NCBI GenBank assembly: GCA_902464635.1
Contig: CABQKC010000040.1
Coordinates: forward strand, 1 to 10,133
Origin: an uncultured Caryophanales bacterium
GTDB lineage: Bacteria; Bacillota_I; Bacilli_A; RFN20; CAG-826
DNA length: 10,133 nucleotides
Direction of reading: 5' to 3'
Shown: positions 1 through 5,266 of the stretch, one piece after another
How the letters are laid out: every line of letters starts with the position of its first letter
Position numbering within the stretch: the first letter of the stretch is position 1
Translations under genes and position numbers: made by a program
The notes under the pieces: generated by a model
Seen by the model: the letters and a program-made list of their open reading frames with translations, nothing else
The model's database searches: none
What the model was told of the DNA's origin: nothing

Positions 1-7
1 GACGTCT

Positions 8-29
8 TTACTAAGGACGTCCTTAGTAA
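8..29. repeat. 22-bp perfect palindrome
   Basis: Two 11-base halves (TTACTAAGGAC and its complement) meet without a spacer, with GACGTC at the centre; GACGTC also occurs at 1-6. No T-run follows on either strand, so it does not look like an intrinsic terminator. It lies 56 bp upstream of the nitroreductase start codon and could be the operator of a dimeric regulator, but no regulator for it is visible here. Confidence 0.6.
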
Positions 30-84
30 CTTCCTAAAACCTTGTTCTTAATTTCGTATTAGAATATAAATAGGAGCTGAGGAT

Positions 85-606
85 ATGGATATCTTAGATA
101 CATTGAAAAATAGAAGAAGTTGCAGGTCTTTTTCATCTAAAGAAATAGAAGAAGATAAATTAAATAAGATTATAGAAGCAGGGTTATATGCCCCAAGTGG
201 ATTAGGATTACAATCACCTATATTTGCTGTAATTACAAATAAAGAGAAAATAGAAGAATTATCTAAGTTTAATGCTTCGATTATGGGTAGAGTTGGAACT
301 GATCCTTTCTATGGTTCTCCTTGTGTTATTATCGTTTTGGCTAATAAAGATGTCCCTACCCATGTCTATGATGGTTCTTTAGCGTTAGGGAGCATGATGA
401 ATGAAGCAGAAAGCCTAGGGGTTGATTCTATTTGGATTCACCGCGCTAAGGAAGAATTTGAAACTGAGCAAGGAAAAGAATTCCTTAAAAGTTTAGGAAT
501 TAAAGGTAATTATGAAGGAATTGGGCATTGTTGCCTTGGTTATAGCAAAACTGCTCATATAGAGGCAAAACCAAGAAATAAAGATAGGGTTTTCTACCTA
601 AAATAA
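85..606 (+). CDS. Nitroreductase family protein (FMN-dependent)
   Basis: A 173-residue single-domain protein of the nitroreductase fold; such enzymes use FMN and NAD(P)H to reduce nitro compounds, quinones or related electron acceptors in the cytoplasm. The N-terminal RRSCRSF (residues 10-16) matches the family's FMN-phosphate-binding start, APSG with a following Gln (36-43) is the second flavin-contact region, YDGSLALGSMM around 96-106 is the central dimer-interface helix, and the C-terminal GIGHCCLGY plus a Lys-Pro-Arg stretch matches the usual family ending. The length is typical of short members. ATG at 85 has AGGAG at 72-76, eight bases upstream. It is monocistronic and convergent with the next gene, one base away. 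The natural substrate cannot be told from sequence. Confidence 0.9.
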   Translation: MDILDTLKNRRSCRSFSSKEIEEDKLNKIIEAGLYAPSGLGLQSPIFAVITNKEKIEELSKFNASIMGRVGTDPFYGSPCVIIVLANKDVPTHVYDGSLALGSMMNEAESLGVDSIWIHRAKEEFETEQGKEFLKSLGIKGNYEGIGHCCLGYSKTAHIEAKPRNKDRVFYLK

Positions 607-607
607 A

Positions 608-928
608 TTATTGTTCGATATTTTCTTCTTTTGGGGCTTCAGGAGTAACTGGAACTTCTTTTTTATCTTGTCTTAATAATTCGTTTCTTTCGGCATCTAA
701 TTCGATTTTATCAATAAGAAGTTCAAGCAAGAAATATCCTAAAAACATCCCCGGGGCGCCGAATATATATAATAGGTTTATTAGTGGTCCGGTTGACTTA
801 TTAATGATCGATGCGATTATGATTATTAACATGTATAGTCCTAAAGCTGCTAATCCAACAAATAGGCAAATAACGTTAAACATGTGGAATAATTCGATGT
901 TTTTGTTTCTGTCTTTTCTAGGTGTCAT
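608..928 (-). CDS. Small two-helix membrane protein, unknown function
   Basis: A 106-residue protein I do not recognise. It has a basic N-terminus (PRKDRNK), a long hydrophobic segment at about 15-42 (LFVGLAALGLYMLIIIIAS within it), a second at about 49-72, and then a charged C-terminal tail rich in Glu, Lys and Pro (73-106) that is probably cytoplasmic by the positive-inside rule. A strong ribosome site (GGGAGG) stands before ATG at 928, and a promoter-like TATAAT lies further upstream, so it is probably transcribed alone, behind the terminator of the preceding operon. The stop codon is one base from that of the convergent nitroreductase gene. Real expression is likely given the good start signals; function unknown. 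Confidence 0.75.
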   Translation of the reverse strand: MTPRKDRNKNIELFHMFNVICLFVGLAALGLYMLIIIIASIINKSTGPLINLLYIFGAPGMFLGYFLLELLIDKIELDAERNELLRQDKKEVPVTPEAPKEENIEQ

Positions 929-954
929 AATGATACCCTCCCTTTGACGTTTTG

Positions 955-982
955 ATTATAAACGAAAAATAAATATTGTAAG
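955..982 (-). promoter_or_regulatory. Promoter for the 106-residue membrane protein gene
   Basis: On the minus strand TATAAT (955-960) follows a weak -35-like TTACAA (976-981) with 15 bp, or CTTACA (977-982) with 16 bp, between them. The predicted start leaves a leader of about 20 nt holding GGGAGG before ATG at 928. Confidence 0.5.
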
Positions 983-1000
983 TAGAATTTTCTTTTGCAA

Positions 1001-1028
1001 TTAAAAACCCATCCATGGTTGGATGGGC
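1001..1028 (-). terminator. Rho-independent terminator of the secreted-protein operon
   Basis: On the minus strand a 7-bp GC-rich stem (CCCATCC/GGATGGG, 1021-1027 with 1008-1014) and 6-base loop are followed by TTTTTAA (1001-1007). It sits 21 bp after the stop codon of the 57-residue gene, which marks the end of that transcription unit. Confidence 0.85.
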
Positions 1029-1048
1029 TAAACATGGCTATTCTGTTC

Positions 1049-1222
1049 TTATTCTTTTTTGTTATCACCAAGGAAGCAGAACACTAAGGAACTAAGCAAT
1101 CCTACACCTGCTAAAGGGAGATCTAGGGAATACTTCATTCCTTCATTCGTTTCCATAGCAAACATTAATAGGCCACATGCCATAAAGACTACTGATAGGA
1201 TAAATAGACGTTTGAATTTCAT
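1049..1222 (-). CDS. 57-residue two-TM membrane protein, partner of the secreted protein
   Basis: A short gene starting MKFKRLFILSVVFMACG and ending in DNKKE. It has a basic N-terminus, a hydrophobic segment at about residues 6-23, a short polar link (METNEGMKYS, about 23-32) and a second hydrophobic segment at about 33-51. ATG at 1222 is 12 bases after the stop of the upstream secreted-protein gene, and its strong ribosome site (AAAAGGAG, 1229-1236) overlaps that stop codon, so the two are co-transcribed and probably translationally coupled. A strong terminator follows. I do not recognise the family. Small membrane proteins in such a place can be immunity or export partners; here that is inference only. 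A lone small stress or membrane protein is an alternative. Confidence 0.75.
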   Translation of the reverse strand: MKFKRLFILSVVFMACGLLMFAMETNEGMKYSLDLPLAGVGLLSSLVFCFLGDNKKE

Positions 1223-1234
1223 TTTTTGCTCCTT

Positions 1235-2098
1235 TTAATGACCGTATGTTCTATTCAAATCTGTGGCAGTGTCTTTTTGTTGCTCCCACCAATAGGTTCT
1301 CCAAGCTACATTAGTCATCTTAATTTTTATATTATAGTCAAATGAATATTGAGAACCAAGAGTTCCATCGTTTTTAACTTCGAACATGTAATAAGTGTTC
1401 ATTCTAAAGGTTAAACCGCTTTGAACATGATATTGGTAAACCCAGGTATATATATCCTTTGTTTGATCTGGCGATTTTTGAGCGCTTATTCCTGGTTCTT
1501 CGCCATAGATTGTAGTTGTTTTTTCAAAACCTAAAGTAAATCCGTGACTAGTTTTTTCGGTAATTCCAGCACCTTCACCGAATTTTGCTCCTGCTTCAAT
1601 GTCTTTTGATATTGTGTAGTTTCCACCGAATGACGAAGAGACCGAATAAGTTGTGGTGTCAGAGTTAGAAAGAGGCCAGGATTTTGCGTATTGGAGTGAA
1701 GATGTATGTCTATTTCCCTCCCATTTTCTTTCGGCTTCAATTTGGATTTCTCCACTCCACAAATCATAATGCCAATCGTATTTACTGTCGATTTTTGAGG
1801 CCGCTGATCCAGGGGTGAAATCTACTCTTAAATGAATTATGTATAATCTAGAATTTGTAGTGAATTCGGAATAATAGATATCAGCGTCGTAATAGAAATA
1901 GCCAGTTGGTTCGGTTGCGATAACTTGTTGTCTATCCCCTGTTTCATATGTAAATCCAGAAATTGTTGGATGATCTAGAGGAGTTCTGGCAATTGCTTCT
2001 TTTCTAGAACCAAATTGTTTGAAAGCTTCATTGGTTGCATTGCCATTGCAGACGGATAGCGAAAATAAAGTAGATAGGCAAAGTAATAGTTTTTTCAT
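1235..2098 (-). CDS. Secreted beta-rich protein, possibly pore-forming-toxin-like
   Basis: A 287-residue protein with a clear Sec signal peptide: MKKLLLCLSTLFSLSV, probable cleavage after Asn-Ala at residue 21. No lipobox (Val, not Gly/Ala/Ser, precedes Cys17). The mature part is very rich in Tyr, Trp, Ser and Thr, with alternating polar/non-polar stretches. Residues about 148-195 (TTTYSVSSSFGGNYTISKD, then a Gly-rich turn, then SHGFTLGFEKTTTIYG) look like two long amphipathic strands, as in the stem of beta-pore-forming toxins of the leukocidin and aerolysin types. The C-terminus has two more strand pairs and the aromatic WRTYWW. I cannot assign a family; another secreted beta-sandwich protein is possible. 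AGGAAG lies about ten bases before ATG. It is first in an operon with a small membrane protein and divergent from a TetR-type regulator. Confidence 0.8.
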   Translation of the reverse strand: MKKLLLCLSTLFSLSVCNGNATNEAFKQFGSRKEAIARTPLDHPTISGFTYETGDRQQVIATEPTGYFYYDADIYYSEFTTNSRLYIIHLRVDFTPGSAASKIDSKYDWHYDLWSGEIQIEAERKWEGNRHTSSLQYAKSWPLSNSDTTTYSVSSSFGGNYTISKDIEAGAKFGEGAGITEKTSHGFTLGFEKTTTIYGEEPGISAQKSPDQTKDIYTWVYQYHVQSGLTFRMNTYYMFEVKNDGTLGSQYSFDYNIKIKMTNVAWRTYWWEQQKDTATDLNRTYGH

Positions 2099-2155
2099 TT
2101 TGTTTTGTCTTCCTTTTGCTTTTAATTTTTCACCGGTGGCAAATATATTTAATCA

Positions 2156-2182
2156 ATTTTAAGGTTTAAATTAACTAGTCAA
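2156..2182 (-). promoter_or_regulatory. Candidate promoter of the secreted-protein operon
   Basis: Minus-strand TTGACT (2177-2182) and TAAAAT (2156-2161) are 15 bp apart, a short spacer. The -35 lies inside the left arm of the inverted repeat at 2174-2201, so a protein bound there would block this promoter. The leader would be about 50 nt. Confidence 0.5.
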
Positions 2183-2201
2183 AAATTGAATTTTGACTAG
2201 T
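2174..2201. promoter_or_regulatory. Inverted repeat, probable TetR-type operator
   Basis: Perfect 11-bp arms ACTAGTCAAAA and TTTTGACTAGT around a 6-bp AT-rich centre, in the 156-bp space between the divergent regulator and secreted-protein genes. This position, next to a TetR-type gene and over the -35 of the opposite operon, is the usual arrangement for a local repressor site. TTGACT from the arm occurs again at 2221-2226 as the -35 of the regulator gene, a possible half site for autoregulation. Confidence 0.7.
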
Positions 2202-2220
2202 ATTAATAGGAATGATTTAG

Positions 2221-2248
2221 TTGACTGTCGTCTTTGATTTGATATTGT
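2221..2248 (+). promoter_or_regulatory. Promoter of the TetR-type gene (leaderless)
   Basis: TTGACT (2221-2226), 16 bp, TATTGT (2243-2248). The expected transcription start, seven bases on, is the A of the ATG at 2255. No ribosome site precedes that ATG. Confidence 0.55.
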
Positions 2249-2254
2249 AAAATA

Positions 2255-2776
2255 ATGAATGATTCTAAGAAGGCTTTTTTTAAAGCGTTTGATAAATTAA
2301 TCGCCGATAACGATTCTACAAATTTTAGTGTGGACGAGTTGTGCAATGCGACTGGATATAAAAGGCAAACGTTTTATTACGATTTTCGAAGTAAACAAGA
2401 TTTTATAATTTCTTATTTTAGATATATATTTAGCAAATTAATTGTCCCTATGAAAAAATTGGACAAAGAAGATGCATTGGCTTTTCTTTCTTCTTTTATA
2501 AAAATGTTTCAAAAACGGAACTCCTTGATTAGAAATATTCTTTTTTCAGATGGTTACAGGGAGGTAATGATGGATTTTTTCAAAGAATCGTATATATCTA
2601 AAATTGTACTTTTGATTCCTTCTGTTAGTAAGGAAACTATTATTGTACTTTCTGGAACTTTGTTTAGGCTGGCCTTTGAATCTTCTTTAAATAATAAATT
2701 AGATTTTGATATTGATTTATTGGCCGATGAGCTTCTTGCTGTTATTAAAATCGGCAGTGGAGATTCCAAAAAATGA
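2255..2776 (+). CDS. TetR/AcrR-family transcriptional regulator
   Basis: A 173-residue protein with an N-terminal TetR-type helix-turn-helix: FSVDELCNATGYKRQTFYYDF at about residues 24-44, followed by RSKQDFIISYF, which matches the family pattern of a Thr-Phe-Tyr-x-x-Phe recognition helix end and the Ser-Lys-x-Asp/Glu that starts helix 4. The rest (about 55-173) is a helical C-terminal part with no recognisable ligand motif, resembling the short, atypical TetR members such as DhaS/AcrR-like regulators. These bind DNA as dimers and usually repress neighbouring genes until a ligand is bound. It is divergent from the secreted-protein operon with an inverted repeat between them, so that operon is its likely target. 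The start has no ribosome site and lies where transcription should begin. The gene ends in TGA. Confidence 0.88.
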   Translation: MNDSKKAFFKAFDKLIADNDSTNFSVDELCNATGYKRQTFYYDFRSKQDFIISYFRYIFSKLIVPMKKLDKEDALAFLSSFIKMFQKRNSLIRNILFSDGYREVMMDFFKESYISKIVLLIPSVSKETIIVLSGTLFRLAFESSLNNKLDFDIDLLADELLAVIKIGSGDSKK

Positions 2777-2812
2777 AAAAGAAAATAATCCCTCCGAACT
2801 TTAGATAGATTT

Positions 2813-4033
2813 TTATTTCAATATCTTTGCTAACCCACCTAGCGAGGTTTCTTTATAGGCGTTAGAAAGAGAATCACCTGTTAATTTCATTGCCAAGACA
2901 ACATCATCAAATGACACCATGTTTTTTCTAATTGGTTCGATGTGTTTTGCATACATGTATGAAGTATATGCTCTTATGGCGCCTATTCCATTTCTTTCGA
3001 TACAAGGTATGGCTACATATCCATCAACAGGATCACAGCTTAATCCCAAAAAATGTTCTAAAGCACATTCTGCTGCATATTCAATTTGGTGAATCGATAA
3101 ATCATTGATGTAACATAAGGCGGCGGCTGCCATTGATGAGGCGGTTCCGACTTCGGCTTGGCATCCTCCAATACTACCGGCAATTGAGGCATTTTGCTTA
3201 ACTAGGTTGCCAATCAACCCTGCTACATATAATGAATCCCTTAATTTAGTTAGAGATACTCTTTTTTGTTTATATTCATAATAAAGTACGGCAGGGAGTA
3301 TTCCGCTACTTCCACAAGTAGGAGAAGTGATGACTTTATCCCCACAAGCATTAGATTCGGCGACGGCATAGGCATAGCTAGATAACAATAATGTCCTTTT
3401 ATCTTCACCTCTATTTAATTGCTTTGCTTCTTCATATATCGCTTTCGCACTTCTATATAGATTTATCCTTTTGTTTGGACCAGTAGGTATTTTTCCTTCT
3501 TTTTGTAACCCTGCCTCGATAGATTTGAACATGTTTTTTAAACACCAAAAAAGATATTCATCGATATCCTTACTTTCATAAAGGAGAGCAAAATCTTTGA
3601 AGGAATTGATGTTATTGTCTTTCATGAATTTAGTGACATCGGAAAAGGATTTGAACGGATAGATATCCTTTTCGTTTACCTTTTCATCCTCAAGGCAAAC
3701 CAATTCCCCTCCCCCAAGAGATATATATTGTCTTTCTAATATCTTTTTATCATTTTCAAAAGCTTCCATCTTCATTAATAAAGGATGGATAGGAGTGGAC
3801 TTTATATCAAAATTAACTTCGCAAGGTATAGGTGATAAAGCTTCCATTATGGACAAATTGGTTTTATGCCCGATTCCAGTCAATGCCAAAGAGCCATATA
3901 AAGTGACTTTTGCCTTGGCTCCTTTGATACTTATTATTTCTTTTTTGAATAATGTAGCAGCGTTATATGGGGCGATTGTATGGCTAGAAGATGGACCAGG
4001 ACCATACCTAAATAATTTGGTTAAGGATTTCAT
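2813..4033 (-). CDS. sdaA: L-serine dehydratase (ammonia-lyase), single chain, iron-sulfur
   Basis: A 406-residue enzyme converting L-serine to pyruvate and ammonia with a 4Fe-4S cluster rather than PLP. The N-terminal beta domain opens with GPGPSSSHT (11-19), diagnostic for this family. The alpha domain has SPTCGSSGILPAV (237-249), GGCQAEVG (289-296), LSCDPVDG (331-338) and IPCIERN (342-348); Cys291, Cys333 and Cys344 match the conserved cluster ligands. The ending KETSLGGLAKI matches the usual YRETSxGGLA. Both domains are fused, beta first, as in E. coli SdaA and Bacteroides-type enzymes; no ACT domain is present. It is 56 bp downstream of the Nudix gene on the same strand, but an AT-rich -10-like sequence sits right before its ATG with no useful ribosome site, so it may have its own leaderless transcript. 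Confidence 0.95.
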   Translation of the reverse strand: MKSLTKLFRYGPGPSSSHTIAPYNAATLFKKEIISIKGAKAKVTLYGSLALTGIGHKTNLSIMEALSPIPCEVNFDIKSTPIHPLLMKMEAFENDKKILERQYISLGGGELVCLEDEKVNEKDIYPFKSFSDVTKFMKDNNINSFKDFALLYESKDIDEYLFWCLKNMFKSIEAGLQKEGKIPTGPNKRINLYRSAKAIYEEAKQLNRGEDKRTLLLSSYAYAVAESNACGDKVITSPTCGSSGILPAVLYYEYKQKRVSLTKLRDSLYVAGLIGNLVKQNASIAGSIGGCQAEVGTASSMAAAALCYINDLSIHQIEYAAECALEHFLGLSCDPVDGYVAIPCIERNGIGAIRAYTSYMYAKHIEPIRKNMVSFDDVVLAMKLTGDSLSNAYKETSLGGLAKILK

Positions 4034-4038
4034 CTTCT

Positions 4039-4046
4039 ATAATATA
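4039..4046 (-). promoter_or_regulatory. -10-like box just before the serine dehydratase ATG
   Basis: The minus strand reads TATATTAT at 4046-4039, so TATATT (4041-4046) ends seven bases before the ATG at 4033. The -35 position carries nothing recognisable. The transcript would begin at or within one base of the ATG. Confidence 0.35.
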
Positions 4047-4050
4047 AACT

Positions 4051-4087
4051 ATTTATCTTTAAATAGAGATAAATTGATACACGTATC
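4051..4087. repeat. Two inverted repeats upstream of the serine dehydratase gene
   Basis: ATTTATCT and AGATAAAT (8-bp arms, 8-base spacer, 4051-4074), then GATAC and GTATC (5-bp arms, 2-base spacer, 4076-4087). They fill the gap between the Nudix stop and the dehydratase -10 region, at the place where an activator or repressor would bind. No GC-rich stem or U-run, so not a terminator. Function not known. Confidence 0.4.
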
Positions 4088-4089
4088 GC

Positions 4090-4467
4090 TTATTTTATAT
4101 ATTGAAGCAATTCTAAATCGGCAGGAAGCCAATCTAAATCATATATTTCTTCTATTTTTAGCCACTTAGCATTTTCTGCCTCGATTAATTCAATATGAGG
4201 GTTATTTAGATGACAAAAATAGACATCCATTACTAAATGGAAAGAAGGATAATCATATTTGATTTGCTTAATAAAAGAATCAATGCTTATTGATGCGTTT
4301 AATTCTTCTTTTATTTCTCTAGTAAGGGCTTCTTCTTTTGTTTCGTTTTCTTCTATTTTCCCTCCAGGGAATTCCCATTTGTCTTTAAATTCCCCATATC
4401 CTCTTTGTGTAGCGAATATAAGATTATCTTTTCTAATTACTGCTGCGACTACTTTGATTGTTTTCAT
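4090..4467 (-). CDS. Nudix hydrolase, MutT-like (8-oxo-dGTP/CTP pyrophosphohydrolase type)
   Basis: A 125-residue single-domain Nudix protein, which cleaves nucleoside di- or triphosphate derivatives to the monophosphate and pyrophosphate with Mg2+. The Nudix box spans residues 36-58: Gly36, Glu42, Arg50-Glu51, Glu54-Glu55 are all present; Asn57 stands at the usual second Gly, a common change. WEFPGGK before the box and the tail ENAKWLKIEEIYDLDWLPADL match the MutT/CTP pyrophosphohydrolase branch, where the WLPAD stretch helps to hold the base. A role in cleaning oxidised nucleotides is likely by family, but the exact substrate cannot be read. No ribosome site precedes ATG; TATAAT lies ten bases upstream. 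Divergent from the 95-residue gene at 4607. Confidence 0.92.
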   Translation of the reverse strand: MKTIKVVAAVIRKDNLIFATQRGYGEFKDKWEFPGGKIEENETKEEALTREIKEELNASISIDSFIKQIKYDYPSFHLVMDVYFCHLNNPHIELIEAENAKWLKIEEIYDLDWLPADLELLQYIK

Positions 4468-4477
4468 ATTGGATCTA

Positions 4478-4483
4478 ATTATA
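4478..4483 (-). promoter_or_regulatory. -10 box of the Nudix gene
   Basis: Perfect TATAAT on the minus strand, ending ten bases before ATG at 4467. Transcription would start two to four bases before the ATG. I see no -35 match at the right distance. Confidence 0.45.
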
Positions 4484-4516
4484 CAGATTATTATTTAAAG
4501 TATATGCATTGAATAC

Positions 4517-4546
4517 TTGCTTTAAAATGACAATGGTTGGCATAAT
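4517..4546 (+). promoter_or_regulatory. Promoter of the 95-residue acidic protein gene
   Basis: TTGCTT (4517-4522), 18 bp, CATAAT (4541-4546), with TG one base before the -10 (extended -10). Expected start about 4553, leaving a leader of about 54 nt that carries AAGGAG at 4591-4596. Confidence 0.55.
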
Positions 4547-4606
4547 ACATTATTTATTGAACGAAGCTTACATAGTTCCATCTAGGCCAAAAGGAGAAAT
4601 TAAAGA

Positions 4607-4894
4607 ATGATTAGATACGAAAAAGAAATAAAGTGTGGGTTCGATAAGCTTTTAGATTTAGTGATTATACACGAGCACGACGTTTTTACATTGGTTTATA
4701 ACGATAAGTCTTTTAAGGCGGAGTTTATAACTTTATTTGAAACTGACAACGGGTTTTATTTTGAAGAAGATGACCCTCGTTATGAAGAATTTAATGCAAT
4801 CGATTTTAAAAATTTAGAAACAGGTGAAGAATTTTTAATTGATTATAAAAGCATGCCTAAAGAAGTTTGGTGTAATGGTGAGAGGATTCTATAG
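4607..4894 (+). CDS. Small acidic cytoplasmic protein, unknown function
   Basis: A 95-residue protein I do not recognise. It has no signal peptide or membrane segment and is rich in Asp, Glu, Phe and Tyr. Residues about 9-52 look like alternating beta strands (FDKLLDLVIIHEHDVFTLVYNDKS is part of it), followed by an acidic stretch FYFEEDDPRYEEF and a C-terminal Trp-Cys. A good ribosome site (AAGGAG) lies ten bases before ATG and an extended -10 promoter is visible upstream, so it is likely a real gene. It stands alone between a divergent Nudix gene and a tRNA gene on the other strand, so context gives no clue to the role. Confidence 0.7.
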   Translation: MIRYEKEIKCGFDKLLDLVIIHEHDVFTLVYNDKSFKAEFITLFETDNGFYFEEDDPRYEEFNAIDFKNLETGEEFLIDYKSMPKEVWCNGERIL

Positions 4895-4922
4895 ATAAAA
4901 ACCAAACATCGATAAGCACATT

Positions 4923-5025
4923 AACGTAAAATCTGAAGAAAGTGGAACTAGAAATATAAAATTCTAAATCGATTCCATTCGAATAGGTTCGAACGGGATT
5001 GAATTTATGCTTACGAATTTACGTT
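4923..5025. other. Candidate folded RNA or hairpin element
   Basis: An imperfect hairpin: AAATTC (4959-4964) with GAATTT (5001-5006), then ATTCC with GGGAT (one G-U pair), then TTCGAA with TTCGAA around the loop TAGG (4981-4990 region). It is enclosed by AACGTAAA (4923-4930) and TTTACGTT (5018-5025). There is no U-run and no open frame of note. Transcription strand is unknown; it lies downstream of the 95-residue gene (+) and of the tRNA terminator (-). Confidence 0.3.
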
Positions 5026-5041
5026 TATACTTCCGACATAA

Positions 5042-5070
5042 ATAAAAATCCCCTCAGATCACTCTTGGGG
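5042..5070 (-). terminator. Terminator of tRNA-Ser
   Basis: On the minus strand CCCC (5067-5070) pairs with GGGG (5050-5053), with an inner AGA/TCT and small bulges, followed by ATTTTTATT. It begins 16 bases after the tRNA CCA end. The stem is imperfect but the position and U-run fit. Confidence 0.6.
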
Positions 5071-5085
5071 ACAGATTTTATAAGC

Positions 5086-5176
5086 TGGCGGAGGAATAGG
5101 GATTCGAACCCTAGCTCCCGATTAAGAGACTACGAGCTTTCCAAGCCCGCCCCTTCAACCACTTGGGTATTCCTCC
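5086..5176 (-). tRNA. tRNA-Ser (anticodon GGA)
   Basis: A 91-nt class II tRNA with CCA encoded. The acceptor stem GGAGGAA/TTCCTCC (5170-5176 with 5090-5096) is perfect, with discriminator G at 5089 and CCA at 5088-5086. The anticodon stem CGGGC/GCTCG holds the loop TTGGAAA, giving anticodon GGA for codons UCC and UCU. The long variable arm expected of Ser tRNA lies between the anticodon arm and the T arm, and the T loop reads GGTTCGAATCCC. It is a single tRNA gene with its own promoter and terminator, opposite to both neighbours. Confidence 0.97.
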
Positions 5177-5180
5177 GTTT

Positions 5181-5196
5181 TTGCCTTTTTAGGCAA
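5181..5196 (-). other. Leader hairpin of pre-tRNA-Ser
   Basis: A perfect 6-bp stem with 4-base loop (TTGCCT/AGGCAA) lies between the predicted transcription start (about 5195) and the tRNA 5' end (5176). It would be the 5' end of the primary transcript, removed by RNase P. Confidence 0.4.
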
Positions 5197-5201
5197 GGAA
5201 G

Positions 5202-5230
5202 ATTATATGTTTTTATTTCATGCGGTGCAA
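5202..5230 (-). promoter_or_regulatory. Promoter of tRNA-Ser
   Basis: Minus-strand TTGCAC (5225-5230), exactly 17 bp, TATAAT (5202-5207). This is the best sigma-A-type promoter in the window, as expected for a stable RNA gene. Confidence 0.85.
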
Positions 5231-5248
5231 CGTTTTTTTGCTTAGCTA

Positions 5249-5257
5249 TGCTATAAT
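5249..5257 (+). promoter_or_regulatory. Extended -10 promoter of the pseudouridine synthase gene
   Basis: TGCTATAAT is a perfect extended -10 (TG, one base, TATAAT), ending nine bases before ATG at 5267, with no clear -35. Transcription would start zero to three bases before the ATG and no ribosome site is present. Confidence 0.6.
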
Positions 5258-5266
5258 CTAGCTTGT

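Noticed and set aside
1235..2098. Lipoprotein signal for the secreted protein because of Cys17
   Set aside because: The residue before Cys is Val, outside the usual Gly/Ala/Ser, and a good type I cleavage site follows at 21.
3795..4169. Plus-strand open frame of 124 codons
   Set aside because: It is antisense to the conserved N-terminus of serine dehydratase and the end of the Nudix gene.
4865..4907. GTTTGGT/ACCAAAC as a terminator of the 95-residue gene
   Set aside because: The loop is 29 bases and no U-run follows.
4973..5006. tRNA-like T arm (GGTTCGAAC)
   Set aside because: The sequence around TTCGAA pairs with its own upstream TTCGAA, and no acceptor or anticodon arms can be built.
4999..5256. 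Open frame of 85 codons over the tRNA
   Set aside because: It crosses the tRNA-Ser gene and its promoter on the other strand and has no ribosome site.
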